Shown one piece after another: positions 1 to 11,850 of a DNA stretch of 64,000 nt. Location of the stretch: the NCBI GenBank assembly GCA_013397455.1, contig VYZB01000134.1, forward strand, positions 1,594,964-1,658,963. The letters run 5' to 3'. The notes under the pieces were generated by a model, which did not search any database, was not told the DNA's origin, and was given only the letters and a program-made list of their open reading frames with translations. How positions within the stretch are numbered: the stretch's first letter is position 1; the number at the start of each line of letters is the position of its first letter. Made by a program: the position numbers and the translations under genes. The DNA comes from Crotophaga sulcirostris (Eukaryota; Chordata; Aves; Cuculiformes; Crotophagidae).

Positions 1-1849
1 TGGCAGGAAATGCATTTTTTTTTTTTTGCAAAACTGATCATTTCATAACTTTTTTTTTTTTTAGGGTTTATTTATTTATTTATTTAACGGACAAAATGGC
101 TGGAATAACTCGTATTATTCTTTTTAGTTCCTATCCTCAGACTCACGCATAGTCTTTGAATGAATATTTTAAATAATTTTGTAATATACTTTTGACGCAT
201 TTGACAGTCTTGGAACTAATCTGCCTTAAACCTTATGCTAAATTTAAAGTTACACTTGCAAAATGATTTATAAAATGGTAATTATCAATCCTATTCAGCC
301 TGACCTAGGTAGTGCATAAAGCAATTTCTTTGGAGTAGCCTAATCTGGAACTTGTTTAATTGGCAGCAATTAGAAGCATTTCACTGTGAATGGTTCTTTT
401 AATAGCTTCTCTGTGACCTGAACTTCTCTTTCAGAGACCCTGAATGAGGCTACATCTATTTTCAATTTTCAAACAAAACCAACAGCTATAGATTTCAAGA
501 AGCCCTAAAAGAGAGGTGTTTGTCTTCCACATTATATTAGCCTTTCCATATGCAGTCACTGCAGTACCACATCATGACGATTCCTCTCTTAACGACACGG
601 TGATGCTAAGGTAACTGTTAGCTTCCCTTTATTTTGTGTTTCAGAACATTATTAAGGTTTTAGACACTTCTATGCTACTTGAACAGAAACAGAGATATGC
701 TGCTACATATCGAGAATGTATTCTTTGTTTTCGCACAAAGGGATAGATCTAAGTGTTCAACTGGTGAACTTCTATAGCTTCACTGGCTGCCTTTGGCTAG
801 ATAATGTATATCAGCTTTGAATCTAGGACTTTTTAAAGTGACTTACATAAGAGGCAATACAAGTGAAAGATACACATTTGTAAAAGAGATTTAAAAATCC
901 ACTAAACTATTCTACTGTGTTGGTCTGGTATTTTTCTATTAATTCCAACACGCTGCTACGGCAGTTTATTTTTTTTCAACAGATGCAACCTCATTCACTG
1001 CCGTTGAGTAAATTCTGAGTTCAGCTGTGAAAAATCAACTCTGTTTACTCCTCATGTGAGAAGCATAGAGCTCAGAAATCCCTATACACCATATAAATGA
1101 GGCTTAGAAGTGAGTGGACTGCTTTGTTAAGTATATTTTACTTCGCAAACAGGAGAAGTGAATGATGATAAGGACTGGAAGTGATGTGGAGAAAAATCTG
1201 TATCTTTGCTTAATTCTGGCAAAATAATTCCCTGGAAACAATGTACAAATTTTAAAAGATAACATAACACTACAAGAACCACCTCATGAATGCACGTGAT
1301 ATAAATGGAGCAGAGAGCTGTGCTGGTATTTGTCTGACCAGGAGTTTTCCCATACAAGTACAGCAAGGTGTGACTGTGCTCTCCTGAGTGCTGGAGCAGG
1401 GTTTGCCTTCGGAGCCCTTGGCATTACCTGAGAGCTCAGCACAACATTGTGAAAATGAAACAGTTTGCCTGTGGTCCTGAGCTGGAGTGATTCCATATTT
1501 GTGCTACAAACTAAAATACAGTTTTAAACTTTACAAGGTAACAAAAAAGTCTGATTTAAAGTGAAGATAATTTTAAGACTTCATCAAAATACATGAATAC
1601 ATTCTGTTTAATTTTGCCAAAATAAAGTGTAAATTCACTTCTTTTCCTGTGTAAAGAATTGTTTCTCCTGTTTATAGTTCCCTTTTAAACCTTCCTTTTG
1701 GCTGCTAAGACTTTTCTTAATATACTGCAAGGAGAGTGATTTATATTGCTAATGCTGAAGAATACTGTCTTTTAAAATTGTCTTTTACATTCTTTAGTCT
1801 CAAATTATTTCATAAATATTTTTGCAGAAGAACACATACAAAAATCAGT
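1..1849. other. Intronic sequence, no gene seen
   Basis: This is AT-rich sequence downstream of SV2C exon 4 and therefore part of the following intron. It contains two short T runs (15-27 and about 51-62) and a TTTA tetranucleotide run. The ORFs at 1127-1496 overlap on one strand, lack any recognisable domain and are taken as chance. Confidence 0.6.
67..85. repeat. TTTA tetranucleotide microsatellite
   Basis: Four to five tandem TTTA units follow directly after a T-rich tract. Confidence 0.85.
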
Positions 1850-2520
1850 TGTGCGTGGAGTTGAATCAGGCTGGATGCCAGGCGCTGACAAAAGCCTGTC
1901 TATCACTGTCCCTCCTCAGCTGGACACAAGAGAGAAAATATAATGAAAGGCTTGTGTGCTAAGATAAGGACAGGGAGATCACTCAGCAGTTACCATCATG
2001 GGTAAAACAGACTCAACTTGGGGAAATTAGTTTAAATTATTACCAATCAAATCAGAGTAGGGTAATGAGAAATAAAGCTAAATCTTAAAACACCTTCCTG
2101 CCACCCCTCCCTTCTTCCTAGGGTCAACTTTGATCCTGATTTCTCTACGTCCTCCCCCTGAGCAGTGCAGGTGGACAGGCAGTGGGGCTTTCAGTCAGTT
2201 CATCACACATCGTTTCTGCCAAACCTTCCTCCTCAGGGAGGAGGACTTGTACTCTTCCCCTGTTCCAGTACAGGCTCTCTTCCATGGAAGGCAGTTCTCC
2301 ATTAACTGCTCCAACATGAATTCTTCCCATGGGCTGCAGTTCTTCACAAGCTGCTTAAATATGTTACCAGAGAGGTGTTACCACTGTCACTGATGGGCGC
2401 AACCTTGACCAGTGGTGGGTCTGTCTTGGAGCCGGCTGGCATTGGCTCTGTCAGACACAGGGGAAGCTTCTGACATCTTCTCACAGAAGCCACCTCTGTA
2501 TACCCCTCTGCTACTAAAGC
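1850..2520 (-). mobile_element. Solo LTR (ERV-type), minus orientation, internally deleted
   Basis: Read on the minus strand this segment matches, block by block, the LTR at 52686-53795. Shared blocks include the 5' part (CTTCTGTGAGAAGATG-like, GACCCACCACTGG, AGTGACAGTGGTA), the stretch with GAAGAAGGGAGGGG, the polyadenylation-like AATGAGAAATA region, and a 3' end with GGATGCCAGG. A block corresponding to about 52875-53305 of the longer copy is absent, with the junction near 2352-2356. No gag, pol or env region is adjacent, so it is a solo LTR. Exact ends are blurred by divergence. Family assignment to an avian ERV LTR is from memory. Confidence 0.75.
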
Positions 2521-2554
2521 AAATTTATTCCGTATTTCCCATCAGTAAGTGATG

Positions 2555-2930
2555 TCCATCTGCTTCCCGGGAAGCAGTGCACCAGGAACTGTAGCACTTG
2601 TTCTGAAAGACAAATTCTGTAATCCCGAATCACTCCTGCCCCCACTTCTCCTTTCTTTTCGCTTTTACTGCTGAGCAAGCATCGTATGGTACAGAATATC
2701 CCTGTGGTCAGTTTGGGTCAGCTGTCCCCTCCCAGGGTCTTGCCCACCCTCAGCCTGCAGGTAAGGAGGGGAACGGTGAAGAGACAACCTCAATGCTGTG
2801 TGAGCACTGCTCAGCAGTAGCCAAAACACTGGTGTGTTATCAACAACTTTCTAGCTACCAATACAAAGCATAGCACTGTGACAGCTGCTATGGGGACCTG
2901 CCAGACCTAATACACTGCGGAATGGCTTTT
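2555..2930 (+). mobile_element. ERV-type LTR-like fragment
   Basis: The segment running through GGTCAGTTTGGGTCAGCTGT and GAGCACTGCTCAGCAGTAGC to TGTTATCAACAACTTTC and GCTGCTATGGGG resembles a very common avian ERV LTR that I recognise from other bird genomes. It is adjacent to the solo LTR but is a different family. It carries no coding capacity. The boundaries are estimates. Confidence 0.55.
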
Positions 2931-4332
2931 TGTTGCTGATATTCTTCATCTGATAAAGAAAGAAGAAATTTATTACATCTAGTGCCAGTGTTTTGGTATG
3001 AGGAAGTGTACTATTATTCCATGAGATATACTGCCATGTGACATTTTAAAAGTACTTCAGTCAAGGTTATTGACTTATTTATAAAATATACAATAAAATT
3101 AGGTAACCTATGTAAATCAGGCTTTCATAATGTTTGTATTTTCCACTGGAAGATAAAGAAAATACAAATAAATAGAAAAACAAAATGTACTTGGCATCCA
3201 GAGCAATTTACTAATTGGAAAAAATAAGTTATCCACATTATGCCTTGTCAGCAAAAATTCCTACCTTTGGTTCCAGCAATTCAAAGCCAAAAGCCAGACT
3301 GAAGACATAGATTCAGGTTGCATGTACTGGACTCTAAAATTAATTTTAATGCAGCAGTCTAGATATTTTATTAGTCTGCAAGATTGTAATTTATTTCTAG
3401 GTGTTACCACTTGCTAAATGTTCCAATCACTTCAGGCAAATCTTATGGAGTTGTCCTTTCTTTCACAATCCAACTGCAATAAACCTCATGGCTTGGCTAA
3501 AGAAAGCTTCTTCGGATGCCAGATAACTCACAACTCACTTTCCTTGAAGAGTGACTGGGAGAAGTGCTTGCACAGGCTAATTTTTAAGTATTCCTGAGCA
3601 GTCTTCGCAATGCTGGAGACCCATGAGCACTTAACTATTCTAAAAGCCAAGCACAGGAGACTAAGAATTGAATCTGTACCTCCACATAATATTTAACCAT
3701 GTCAGGGCAGTAAAGAGCTCTTTCACAATGTGGCTTATGTTGTAAGTTTGTGTAACTTCAGCCATTGCAAGCTTTCTGTCTTATTTGCCCTCATTCACCT
3801 CATGTAAGTGCACACAGTTCAATTTCTCTATTTCTACACCACTGAAAAGATCCGCTAAGAAGGACACATACAGCACAGCTTTATAATCGGAACTAGTACT
3901 GTGAACATTCACACAGACTTCTTTCTCAAGAACATATAATTGATATTTTATCTCTAATCAAACAAACCAAAAACTGAGCACAAATTTGACATCCAGCTTA
4001 TAAAATGTTGTTTTCTGTGATGGAAGTCTTCATATCATCTGTTTTCTCCATATTCAACAATAACACCAATTATATTTTCATATGTCCAAGCTCACAATAG
4101 TTCAAAGAATCTGACTAAGCATGGGTTTTGGATAATTTTTGCCCCTTCTAATACATTGCTTTTTATTTAGCATACAACATATTCTACTTCCTTCCACCAA
4201 AAGGAACTGATATTTTTCTTAACAGCAGGGTCAATATTCTGAGAACAGATATAGAGTGCCTTCTTTAAACCATATTTCAAGAGCTTTACTTTCATAACAG
4301 AAGAGCTACAAACCACAAGATGTTTTTCTTAC
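2931..4332. other. Intronic sequence, no gene seen
   Basis: AT-rich sequence between the ERV fragment and SV2C exon 4, with no recognised repeat or gene. On the minus strand it begins with the exon 4 donor and continues as the next intron. Confidence 0.6.
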
Positions 4333-4484
4333 CATAATGAGGAATTATTGCCCAAGCCATTGCAGAAGCGTAGATGCCTCCAATCATCCAAAACATACAG
4401 AGCCAGCTCAGGTGTTCACCACGTTTCTCGCGAGCAAGGACTTCCGAAAAATAGGAGAAGACTGTCGGCACAGCTCCACCAATC
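4333..4484 (-). CDS. SV2C: SV2C exon 4: TM4/5 loop and TM5
   Basis: This 152-nt exon is too short to appear as a long ORF. Translated on the minus strand it reads IGGAVPTVFSYFSEVL, then AREKRGEHLSWLCMFWMI, then GGIYASAMAWAIIPHY, covering residues 255-304. One base at each end belongs to split Gly254 and Gly305. The acceptor is CCTTTTAG and the donor is GTAAGA. The loop EVLAREKRG carries the charged R-x-x-R-G-type element typical of sugar-porter-like MFS proteins after TM4, and TM5 is about 282-301. Its phase (2 in, 1 out) matches exon 3 upstream. The next SV2C exon, expected to start with a Trp-Ser-Phe region, is not within bases 1-4332. Confidence 0.95.
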
Positions 4485-6844
4485 CTAAAAGGAATTACAG
4501 ATCATGGATTAAGTGAGGATGTTACAGCAATTCGAAGTTTGAACAATCCCATAGCTGCAGCATTAAAAAGCCAAACTACAAGCAGCTTTTCTCAAATTGC
4601 ACCATATACTGAAGTACTTTTGGGAAATTTTGCCAGTTTGGGTGCAATTTTTGTCAAAAATTTCCTTGAAAACTCTATGTACAATTTGTTGTATTTAGTG
4701 ATTCAAGGGGATTGTCAATGTGCTGGCTGTTCAAATAGGAACCAGCACAAAACACTGACTTTTATAAAAACCGTGTAATCATGACAGTCTATTGGCAAGT
4801 ATCAAAATACATTGCTTTAACTGAAAATATTAGTCATTTTCCAAAAGAGTAATAGATTTTTCTCTTAAGTCTTACCTCCCATGTTTTAGGCAACCAAGAA
4901 GTGACTAAATACCAGCTATGTTGCTAATAGCTTTTATTTCATGCATATATTGAAAGATGTTCTATTCAGTTGCACTACCTATTTTGCTAAGTTCGTGCTG
5001 AATTTTTACTAAATATTTTTATGAAAAGGCTATGTATTCATATAATATTCACAGTTTTTCATATAGTAAAAATAAACACTATTTGAAGTTTAGTTAGACA
5101 AAAGAAAATAAGAGTTCAGCTTGGTTTTCACAACACCTGTATAATTTTCAGTATCAGATTTTGCATCAAGTTTTACTGTCACTTTACCTCTTCACTACCA
5201 ACCCAAGCTGTCAAATACTCCACAACAGGACAATTCCTTATGGATTTTATTTTTCCTGCTGAAGAAAATATTTGTGAAGCTTGAAGAGATATTCTCACAT
5301 AACAGATTACATATTTAAAGCAGTATCTTGCATGGTTTGAATTTTCAATTGAACTTTAAAGATAAATGCATATTTATGCTGTCATCTCAATGACTGCCAA
5401 ACTGGGAGCAAAAAGAAGGAAGCTTGAAAGGGATTAAGATGAATATTAAAAGTGAAATCATGAATATAGAAATGGTATTTCACTCATGCGAAAATTCAGT
5501 GCCATAGCAGTACTGTTTATATTAGGACATCTTTGGGTACAGTGAAGAAATTCTGAATTGGTCTGTTACACTTGTTTAGGAGTCTGCTGTTTTGTTACTT
5601 CCTTCTAGACTGCTCTTCATGAAGTCCCACTGGTCTACTCTTAGCTTCACAATGGATGTTTCCCATAGTGAGCAGTAAGGCCTGCTAGTCCCTACGCTCT
5701 GCCAGTTCTGCAAAGGTTCACCTCCGTGAATTCTTGTTAAGTATCCAGCTAACAAAGAACTGTACCTCATTTTTTCTCACGGGTGAAAACACTAAAACAC
5801 TTCACTACAGAACAACCTTTCACAGGCAACAGGAGCAACTGTCCTCAGAGGTTCTCTTGGAAGCTCAGGATGAGGAAGAGTGGAAGGGGCATGGCCAAGT
5901 TCATTTTGCTGTGATGGGGAAGCCCTGCTACCTCAGTGGTGCTATGAACTAGGGGCTCTCCAGTTCACAAAGTGTAAACAAATTACAGCTATGATTTTTT
6001 ACCCTTCAGGGCTCAGGCACAGGTTCGAATTGCACTCCCACAATATTCCCTGAGTACAGCATTCATGGATCTAATTAAGTTCTTTCCCTAATGTTGAAAA
6101 TTCACTAGCAAAAACAGAAACAAAGTTTCCCTCTTCCCTGCCTAAGGTGGAAAGTGCTGACGAGGAGTTACAGGTGTCCACTTTCAATAAGTCCTAAATT
6201 AATACATTGCTCGTGGTCTGTAGGACAGTATTATTCATGGAATAACACCCTAGCTTTTATTACAGAAATAACAATTTTTGGTAAGCCAGTGCTTTTTTCT
6301 CTGGTAGCTTTTGTCCTTTAAGAAAAGTACAGACAGTAGCAGGTAAATATATACTTGGTAACTTTCCCGTTCTATTATTCAATCTGTTCTTATAAATTTA
6401 CATTTTCTTTCATTTCATATGGTTTTTTCACAAAATACAGAATCTTCTCTTTGTTTTCTGGAACAGCTACTATGGTAGCAAATGTAGCCTGAAACATCCA
6501 TGTTATATAGCACAATTAATAATAAATCACATTTAATACTTTAACAGTTTTCCTGTTGCAAAATACTTGAAAATATTCTCTATAAAGAGTTCTTTTCAGG
6601 CAGACACAGTTCTTATGCTTTTTGAATACACTTTTCAAGATTCAACATACAATCTTGAAATCTCCCTAAATCTCCTGTACTGGAATTCTGATGGAATAGG
6701 GTTTGCGGAGAGTTTCCAGTGGGTGGTGTATGTTGTACATCCACAGGTCATACAAATGTCTGATGGATGGTGGTGCAGGAAATAGGTGGATGTTTCAAGT
6801 GGAAAGAACATTATCTTAAAGCAATAAAATGTGCAGAGATCCTC
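4485..6844. other. Intronic sequence, no gene seen
   Basis: Mostly AT-rich. A more balanced stretch at about 5574-5960 has open frames on both strands but no recognisable domain. It may be an old unclassified repeat. Confidence 0.5.
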
Positions 6845-7172
6845 CTGATACACTCTCAGCAAGTTTGCAGATGATACTAAGCTGGGCAGAAGCACTGATC
6901 TGCTTGAGGGTTGGAAGGTTCAACAGTAGGAGGTCTGACAATGCCAAGTGCTGGGTCCTGCACTTGGGACAGAACATGCAGCGCTACAGGCTTGGGGAAG
7001 GGTGGTTGGAAAGCTGCCTAGTGGAAAAGGACTTTGGAATGGTGGCTCACAGCTGGCTGAACATGAGCCAGCAGTGTGCCCAGATGGCCAAGAAGGCCAA
7101 CAACATCCTGCTCTGTATAAGAAATAGTATGGTCAGCAGAGCCAGGGAAGCGATTGTCCCCCTGTCCTCGGG
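6845..7172 (+). mobile_element. CR1 LINE fragment (reverse transcriptase C-terminal part)
   Basis: In the + orientation one frame reads [10 protein letters not shown], the reverse transcriptase catalytic-loop region of CR1. DNA matching the CR1 at 10008-11850 continues through the segments encoding VLHLGQNMQRY, NMSQQCAQMAKKANNILLCI and the REAIVPLSS-like stretch. Frameshifts break it. The similarity stops at about 7170-7172, exactly where a 91-bp direct repeat begins, so its 3' half is missing. Confidence 0.85.
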
Positions 7173-7263
7173 GATTCAGAAGGGTTGACTCACTTTGCTA
7201 TGTCCTAAAGATGCTCCAAAGATACACAAGAAGCACTTCCTGTACTGACAGATTTAATAGAGC
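7173..7263 (+). repeat. 91-bp direct repeat, left copy
   Basis: This copy is identical to 8683-8773 except for four transitions, with no gaps (87 of 91 positions). The copies start 1510 bases apart. The left edge coincides with the end of CR1 homology and the right edge with the start of a GC-rich segment. Confidence 0.95.
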
Positions 7264-8682
7264 TGCATCACTTCCCTCAGCAGTAGAGGTAAAGACAATC
7301 CCTCCCTTGCACTATTGCGGTGTCCTCCCTAGAGATGGGACCAGAAAAGGTGACTGTAGCATTTAACTTTGTCCCTCTTAATGAAAAACACTGCTGGAAA
7401 GAAGTTTCTCCCTGCAGCTGAGGGAGGGAACAGACCACTGATGCACAAATCTTCACAGCCTCTGGGTGCAGGGGAAATGCAGCTGCAGCTCCTGGAAAGA
7501 TCTCGTAAAGCTTGCACATTCCAAACCTAAAAGATTTTCAGGAGGACTCTCACAGTATCTGTACTGTAGAGGAGAAAGGTGTTCTAGAGCAGGGCTTCCC
7601 TGCTGCCCTGTCAGAGGGACAGAGCACGAGGGCTTACTTCTCCCAGGGATGGCTGACAGGTGTAAAGCTGGGTGTGCAGCCAGGGGTGCCCCGGGCTGTC
7701 CTTGGGAGCAGGGTCCCTGCAGCCCAGGGTCTGCGTGCCGGGGCAGGGACTCCGCTGCCTGCCGGGGTCAGCACTCAGCCTGCCCGGGGAGCGCCCCATG
7801 GCGCTGTGGGGAGAAGCTGCTGGTGGAAGGAGCGACCCCTGGCAGTGCAGGGTCCTTCTGCTGTCGAGAGGGTGCTGTGTGGGTCAGAGCTGCTCACAGC
7901 TCCATATCTCTGCAGGACACTGGCAGCAGCAGCTTTTATCGAAGCACATAAAGGCAGCAACTGCCTGAAAGGAAATGAGCTTGTGTTTTCAGTCTCCTAC
8001 ACTTTTTGGCCTGGGGGCAGGAATTGGACTTATTTCTCTTGGCTGTGGAGGAGACCCTGAAACCCCAATTTTTTTTTTCCACTTAGAGATGAATACATTG
8101 GGGTCTATCAGAAATGAAACACTGAAGCTTGAGTCAACCCTGGCACCACCTTTACAGCCTCAGCAGGGCTGAGCTGATGTTCCCATCATCACCTGCACAC
8201 ACAGAGACACCCCTGGGCAGTGCCCTGCTGCTGTGAGCTGTCTGCAGGGCAGAGTTGGACACACAGCAGTGGGATGGGGTCCGTGAGCACTGGCAGGGAG
8301 GAGGCGTGGGGACAGGGAAGTAGGTTCTGGCAGGGGCAGCTCCAGGCACCAGAGACATGGGCTGAGGCAGAACTGCTGCCAGAAGCGCTGTGGGAAGAGA
8401 ATTTGGGCACCTCCTTGCCATCCCTTGCATAGCAGATGCCTTCCCCAGAGCAGTCCCTGCTCCTCTTCCACTCAGCAGAGCTTCTGGCCTCAAAGCTGTA
8501 GGGTCTTTGGTTTAGTCACCTCCTTAGCAGCTGAATCCAGAGGAGAAGAAACTCCCAAGTGCCATTTGTGTTTCCCTGTCCTCCCTCAGCAGGAGCACTG
8601 GGGCATTTCTCCATCTTTCCCTCCTCTCCTCTGCCTTTGCCTCACACTCAACAGGGCTGATGTTCCTTTAGCATTTAAAACC
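7264..8682. mobile_element. GC-rich insert of unknown type between 91-bp repeats
   Basis: This 1,419-base block is clearly richer in G+C than its surroundings, which are AT-rich on both sides. It has many short overlapping ORFs on both strands, none with a recognisable domain. The wording around 7680-8460 resembles dispersed, LTR-like sequence of bird genomes as I recall them, but I cannot name the family. It starts TGCATC and ends near TTTAGCA. There is no coding evidence. Confidence 0.5.
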
Positions 8683-8773
8683 GATTCAGAAGGGCTGACT
8701 CACTTTGCTATGTCCTAAAGATGTTCCAAAGATACACAAGAAGCATTTCCTGTACTGACAGATCTAATAGAGC
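8683..8773 (+). repeat. 91-bp direct repeat, right copy
   Basis: This is the partner of 7173-7263. Immediately to its right the sequence returns to AT-rich intron (poly-T then ATCAAATAG). Confidence 0.95.
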
Positions 8774-10007
8774 AATTTTTCTATCAAATAGATTTTTTAG
8801 ATATGTAAGATGAATTTTTGAGCCAGCAAAGCAATATGTTTTTTTGAGTATGCAAGTTAACAGAAAAAAATTAATCAGCTTTGAAAAAAAAAACAGTTTT
8901 TCTGTTCTATCTGATGTGATTAAGTTGATATTTCCAGTATACACTAACAGGCTATGAAAAGCTTCTACGTCCAGGTGTTATGTTTATATTGACTAAACAG
9001 TGAAAATAATTTGTCTGCTGTCTAAAGCTGCTAGAGCAGAAACAAAGGATGTATTTTCATCATACAGAAAAAAGCTGCTATTTAGTGTTGCAGGTGTCTG
9101 TTTTGTAGTAACAGAGAGTGAAGTGCATTGGGCACTATTTTGCATCTTAATCACGTGAATGGAAAATTTACTTCTAAGCTAGCTAAATTCTTCCTTCTGG
9201 TCTCATGTAGGTACTGGGTGATACTGCTAGAAGCTTTTAGGGCAGGGGCACCTAATAAGCTCTTCCTAGGTGAATAATGCAAAGCTATTACAATGACAAA
9301 AAAAACTATTAGTGAAATCTTAGAGAGGCTATCCAACAGCTGAATTGGAGAAGTGACAGGAGGGAGACACAGGGGAAACATCCTGTTGCTGAAGACTGTT
9401 CCTTTGCTTTTATGCTGGACAGTCTGAGGGTGTCAGTAGCTATACTTCCACTCTCTACATCTTGCTCCCAGATGCAGAGCAAGTGACATCAGGAAGGGAA
9501 AGCAGGAACAGCTATAGCTGTTATCACACCTAACAACAATAATTAATTATTTAAAAATTGTGTGACCCTAGAGAACTTTTATAAGGAGCAAAGAAATTGC
9601 TGCTCAGTTCAGAGAAAATTTGATGTGTCTCACAGCGATTTACTATTATAGAAGTAACGCGGTAGCTGGTAAGCTGCACGCTGCAAGCACAAGTGTAAAA
9701 TACCTCTCAAAGAATTGAGAAAGAGAAGATCAGAGCATATCTGACTTCTTCCATTACTCTTTTCTGAGTGTCTTTCACAAAATTCAGCAGCTATTGCACA
9801 TTATAGATTAATGCAAGAAATGTTCATACTAGAAGACCTCACCATATCACTCAACAGCTGCAAGAAAGAAAAAAACCCTAGGCTAGATCCTGCCTTCACT
9901 TACATTCATGTAAGCCCTTAATACTTCACTGACTCAAGTTGAGCCCTTCTGTATTTATGGAAGGAACAGAACTTTATCCTAAACATTGTTATATGAGGTG
10001 ATATCAT
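8774..10007. other. Intronic sequence, no gene seen
   Basis: AT-rich unique-looking intron without a recognised element. Confidence 0.6.
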
Positions 10008-11850
10008 GTAGAGAGAAAATTAGAAGGGTTAAAGCCCAACTAGAACTCCAATTAGCCAGTTCCGTAAAAGATAATAAAAAATGTTTCTTCAAATATATCA
10101 ACAACAGCAGGCGGGACCAAGGAGAATCTCCCTCCTTTACTGGATGCAAGGGTAACTGTAGTGACAAAGGATGAGGACAAGGCAGAGGTACTTAACGCCT
10201 TCTTTGCCTCAGTCTTTAACAGTAAGGTAATCTGTTCTCTGGGTACTAAGCCTCTTGAGTCACAAGATAGTGAAGGTGAAGCTCTGATGATCCACGAGGA
10301 TTTGGTTGGAGACCTACTTGGCCAATTAGATGCTCACAAGTCTATGGGGCTGGATGGGATACACCCAAGGGAAATGGAGCGAACTGGCAGAGGTCCTTGC
10401 CAAACCCCTTTCCCTCATCTTCCAGCAGTCCTGGCTGACTGGGGAAGTATCACTTGACTGGTGACTGGTAAATGTTACTCCCATTCACAAGAAGGGCCAC
10501 AGAGAGGATCTGGGAAATTACAGAACTGTCAGCTTGACCTCAGTGACAGGGAAGGTTATGGAGTAGATTATCTTGAGTGCTATCACACAGCGCATGCAGG
10601 ACAGCCAGGTGACCAGGCTCAGTCAACATGGGTTCATGAAAGGTAGGTCCTGTCAGACCAACCTGATCTCCTCCTATGACAGGGCTACCTGATTAACGGG
10701 CAGGGGAAAGGCTGTGGGTGTGGTGTACTTGGACTTTGGTAAGAGAGAGACTTTCTCTGTTTGAGAAACTGGCTGCCATTGGCCTGGACAGGCACACCCT
10801 CTGGCTGGGTAAAAAAACGGCTGGCTGGTCGGGCCCAAAGGGTGGTGGTAAATGGAGTTAAATCCAGTGGGAGGCTGGTCACAAGTGGCATCCCCCAGGG
10901 TTCAGTGCTGGGGCCAGTCCTGTTCAATATCTTTATCAACGATCTGGATGAGGGGATTGAGTGCACCCTTAGCAAGTTTGCAGACAACACTAAGCTGGGT
11001 CGCAGTGTCAATCTGCTTGAAGGAAGGGAGGCTCTGCAGAGAGATCTGGACAGGTTGGATCGATGGGGTGAGACCAATGGGATGAGGTTTAACAAGACCA
11101 AGTGCCGAGTCCTGCACTTAGGACACAACAACCCCAGGTAGCATTATAGACCTGGGGAAGAATGTCTGGAGAGCTGCCTGTCAGAGAAGGACCTGGAGAT
11201 GCTGATTGACAACTGGCTGAATATGAACTAGCAGTGTGCCCAGGTGGCCAAGAAGGTCAACAACATCCTGCCCTGTATCAGAAACAGTGTGGCCAGTAGG
11301 ACCTGGGCAGTGATTGTGCCCCTTTACTCAGCACTGGTGAGGCTGCATCTCGAGTGCTGTGTGCAGTTCTGAGCCCCTCACTATAAGAAGGACATTGAGG
11401 TGCTGGAGCGTGTCCAGAGAAGAGCAACGAGGCTGGTGAAGGGGCTGGAGAACCAGTGTTACGAGGAGCGGCTGTGGGAGCTGGGGTTGTTTAGCTTGGA
11501 GAAGAGGAGGCTGAGGGGAGACCTCATCACTGCCTACAACTGCCTGAAAAGAGGTTGTGGTGAGGTGAGTGTTGGTCTCTTCTCCCAAGTGACAAGTGAT
11601 AGGACAAGAGGAAATGGCCATAAGTTGCACCAGGGCAAGTTTAGGCTGGATATTACGAAAAAAATCATCACTGAAAAGGTGATCAGGCACTAGAACCAGC
11701 TGCCAGGGTGGTGGTTGAATCATCATCCTGGAGGTGTTTAAAAGACGGGTAGATGAGTTTCTGGGGGCCATGGTTTAGCAGAGGACAGGTACAGTTGGAC
11801 TCATTGATCTCAAAGCTCTTTTCCAACTGGATGATTCTATGACTGTATAT
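10008..11850 (+). mobile_element. CR1 LINE, 5'-truncated, with reverse transcriptase remnants and 3' end
   Basis: About 1.84 kb of a CR1-type non-LTR retrotransposon, starting in the endonuclease-RT linker. Recognisable protein pieces in several frames are [32 protein letters not shown] (the RT motif with QGSVLGP), [38 protein letters not shown] and [16 protein letters not shown]. The catalytic FADD is FADN here, and several stops and frameshifts occur. The 3' end has the usual form ending in GATGATTCTATGAC, close to the octamer tail of CR1. The element is inactive and lies opposite in strand to SV2C. Confidence 0.93.

Noticed and set aside
7277..8493. Many overlapping ORFs of 60-182 codons on both strands in the GC-rich block
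   Set aside because: GC-rich DNA has few stops. The frames are Ala/Gly/Pro/Ser-rich, overlap on both strands and show no domain.
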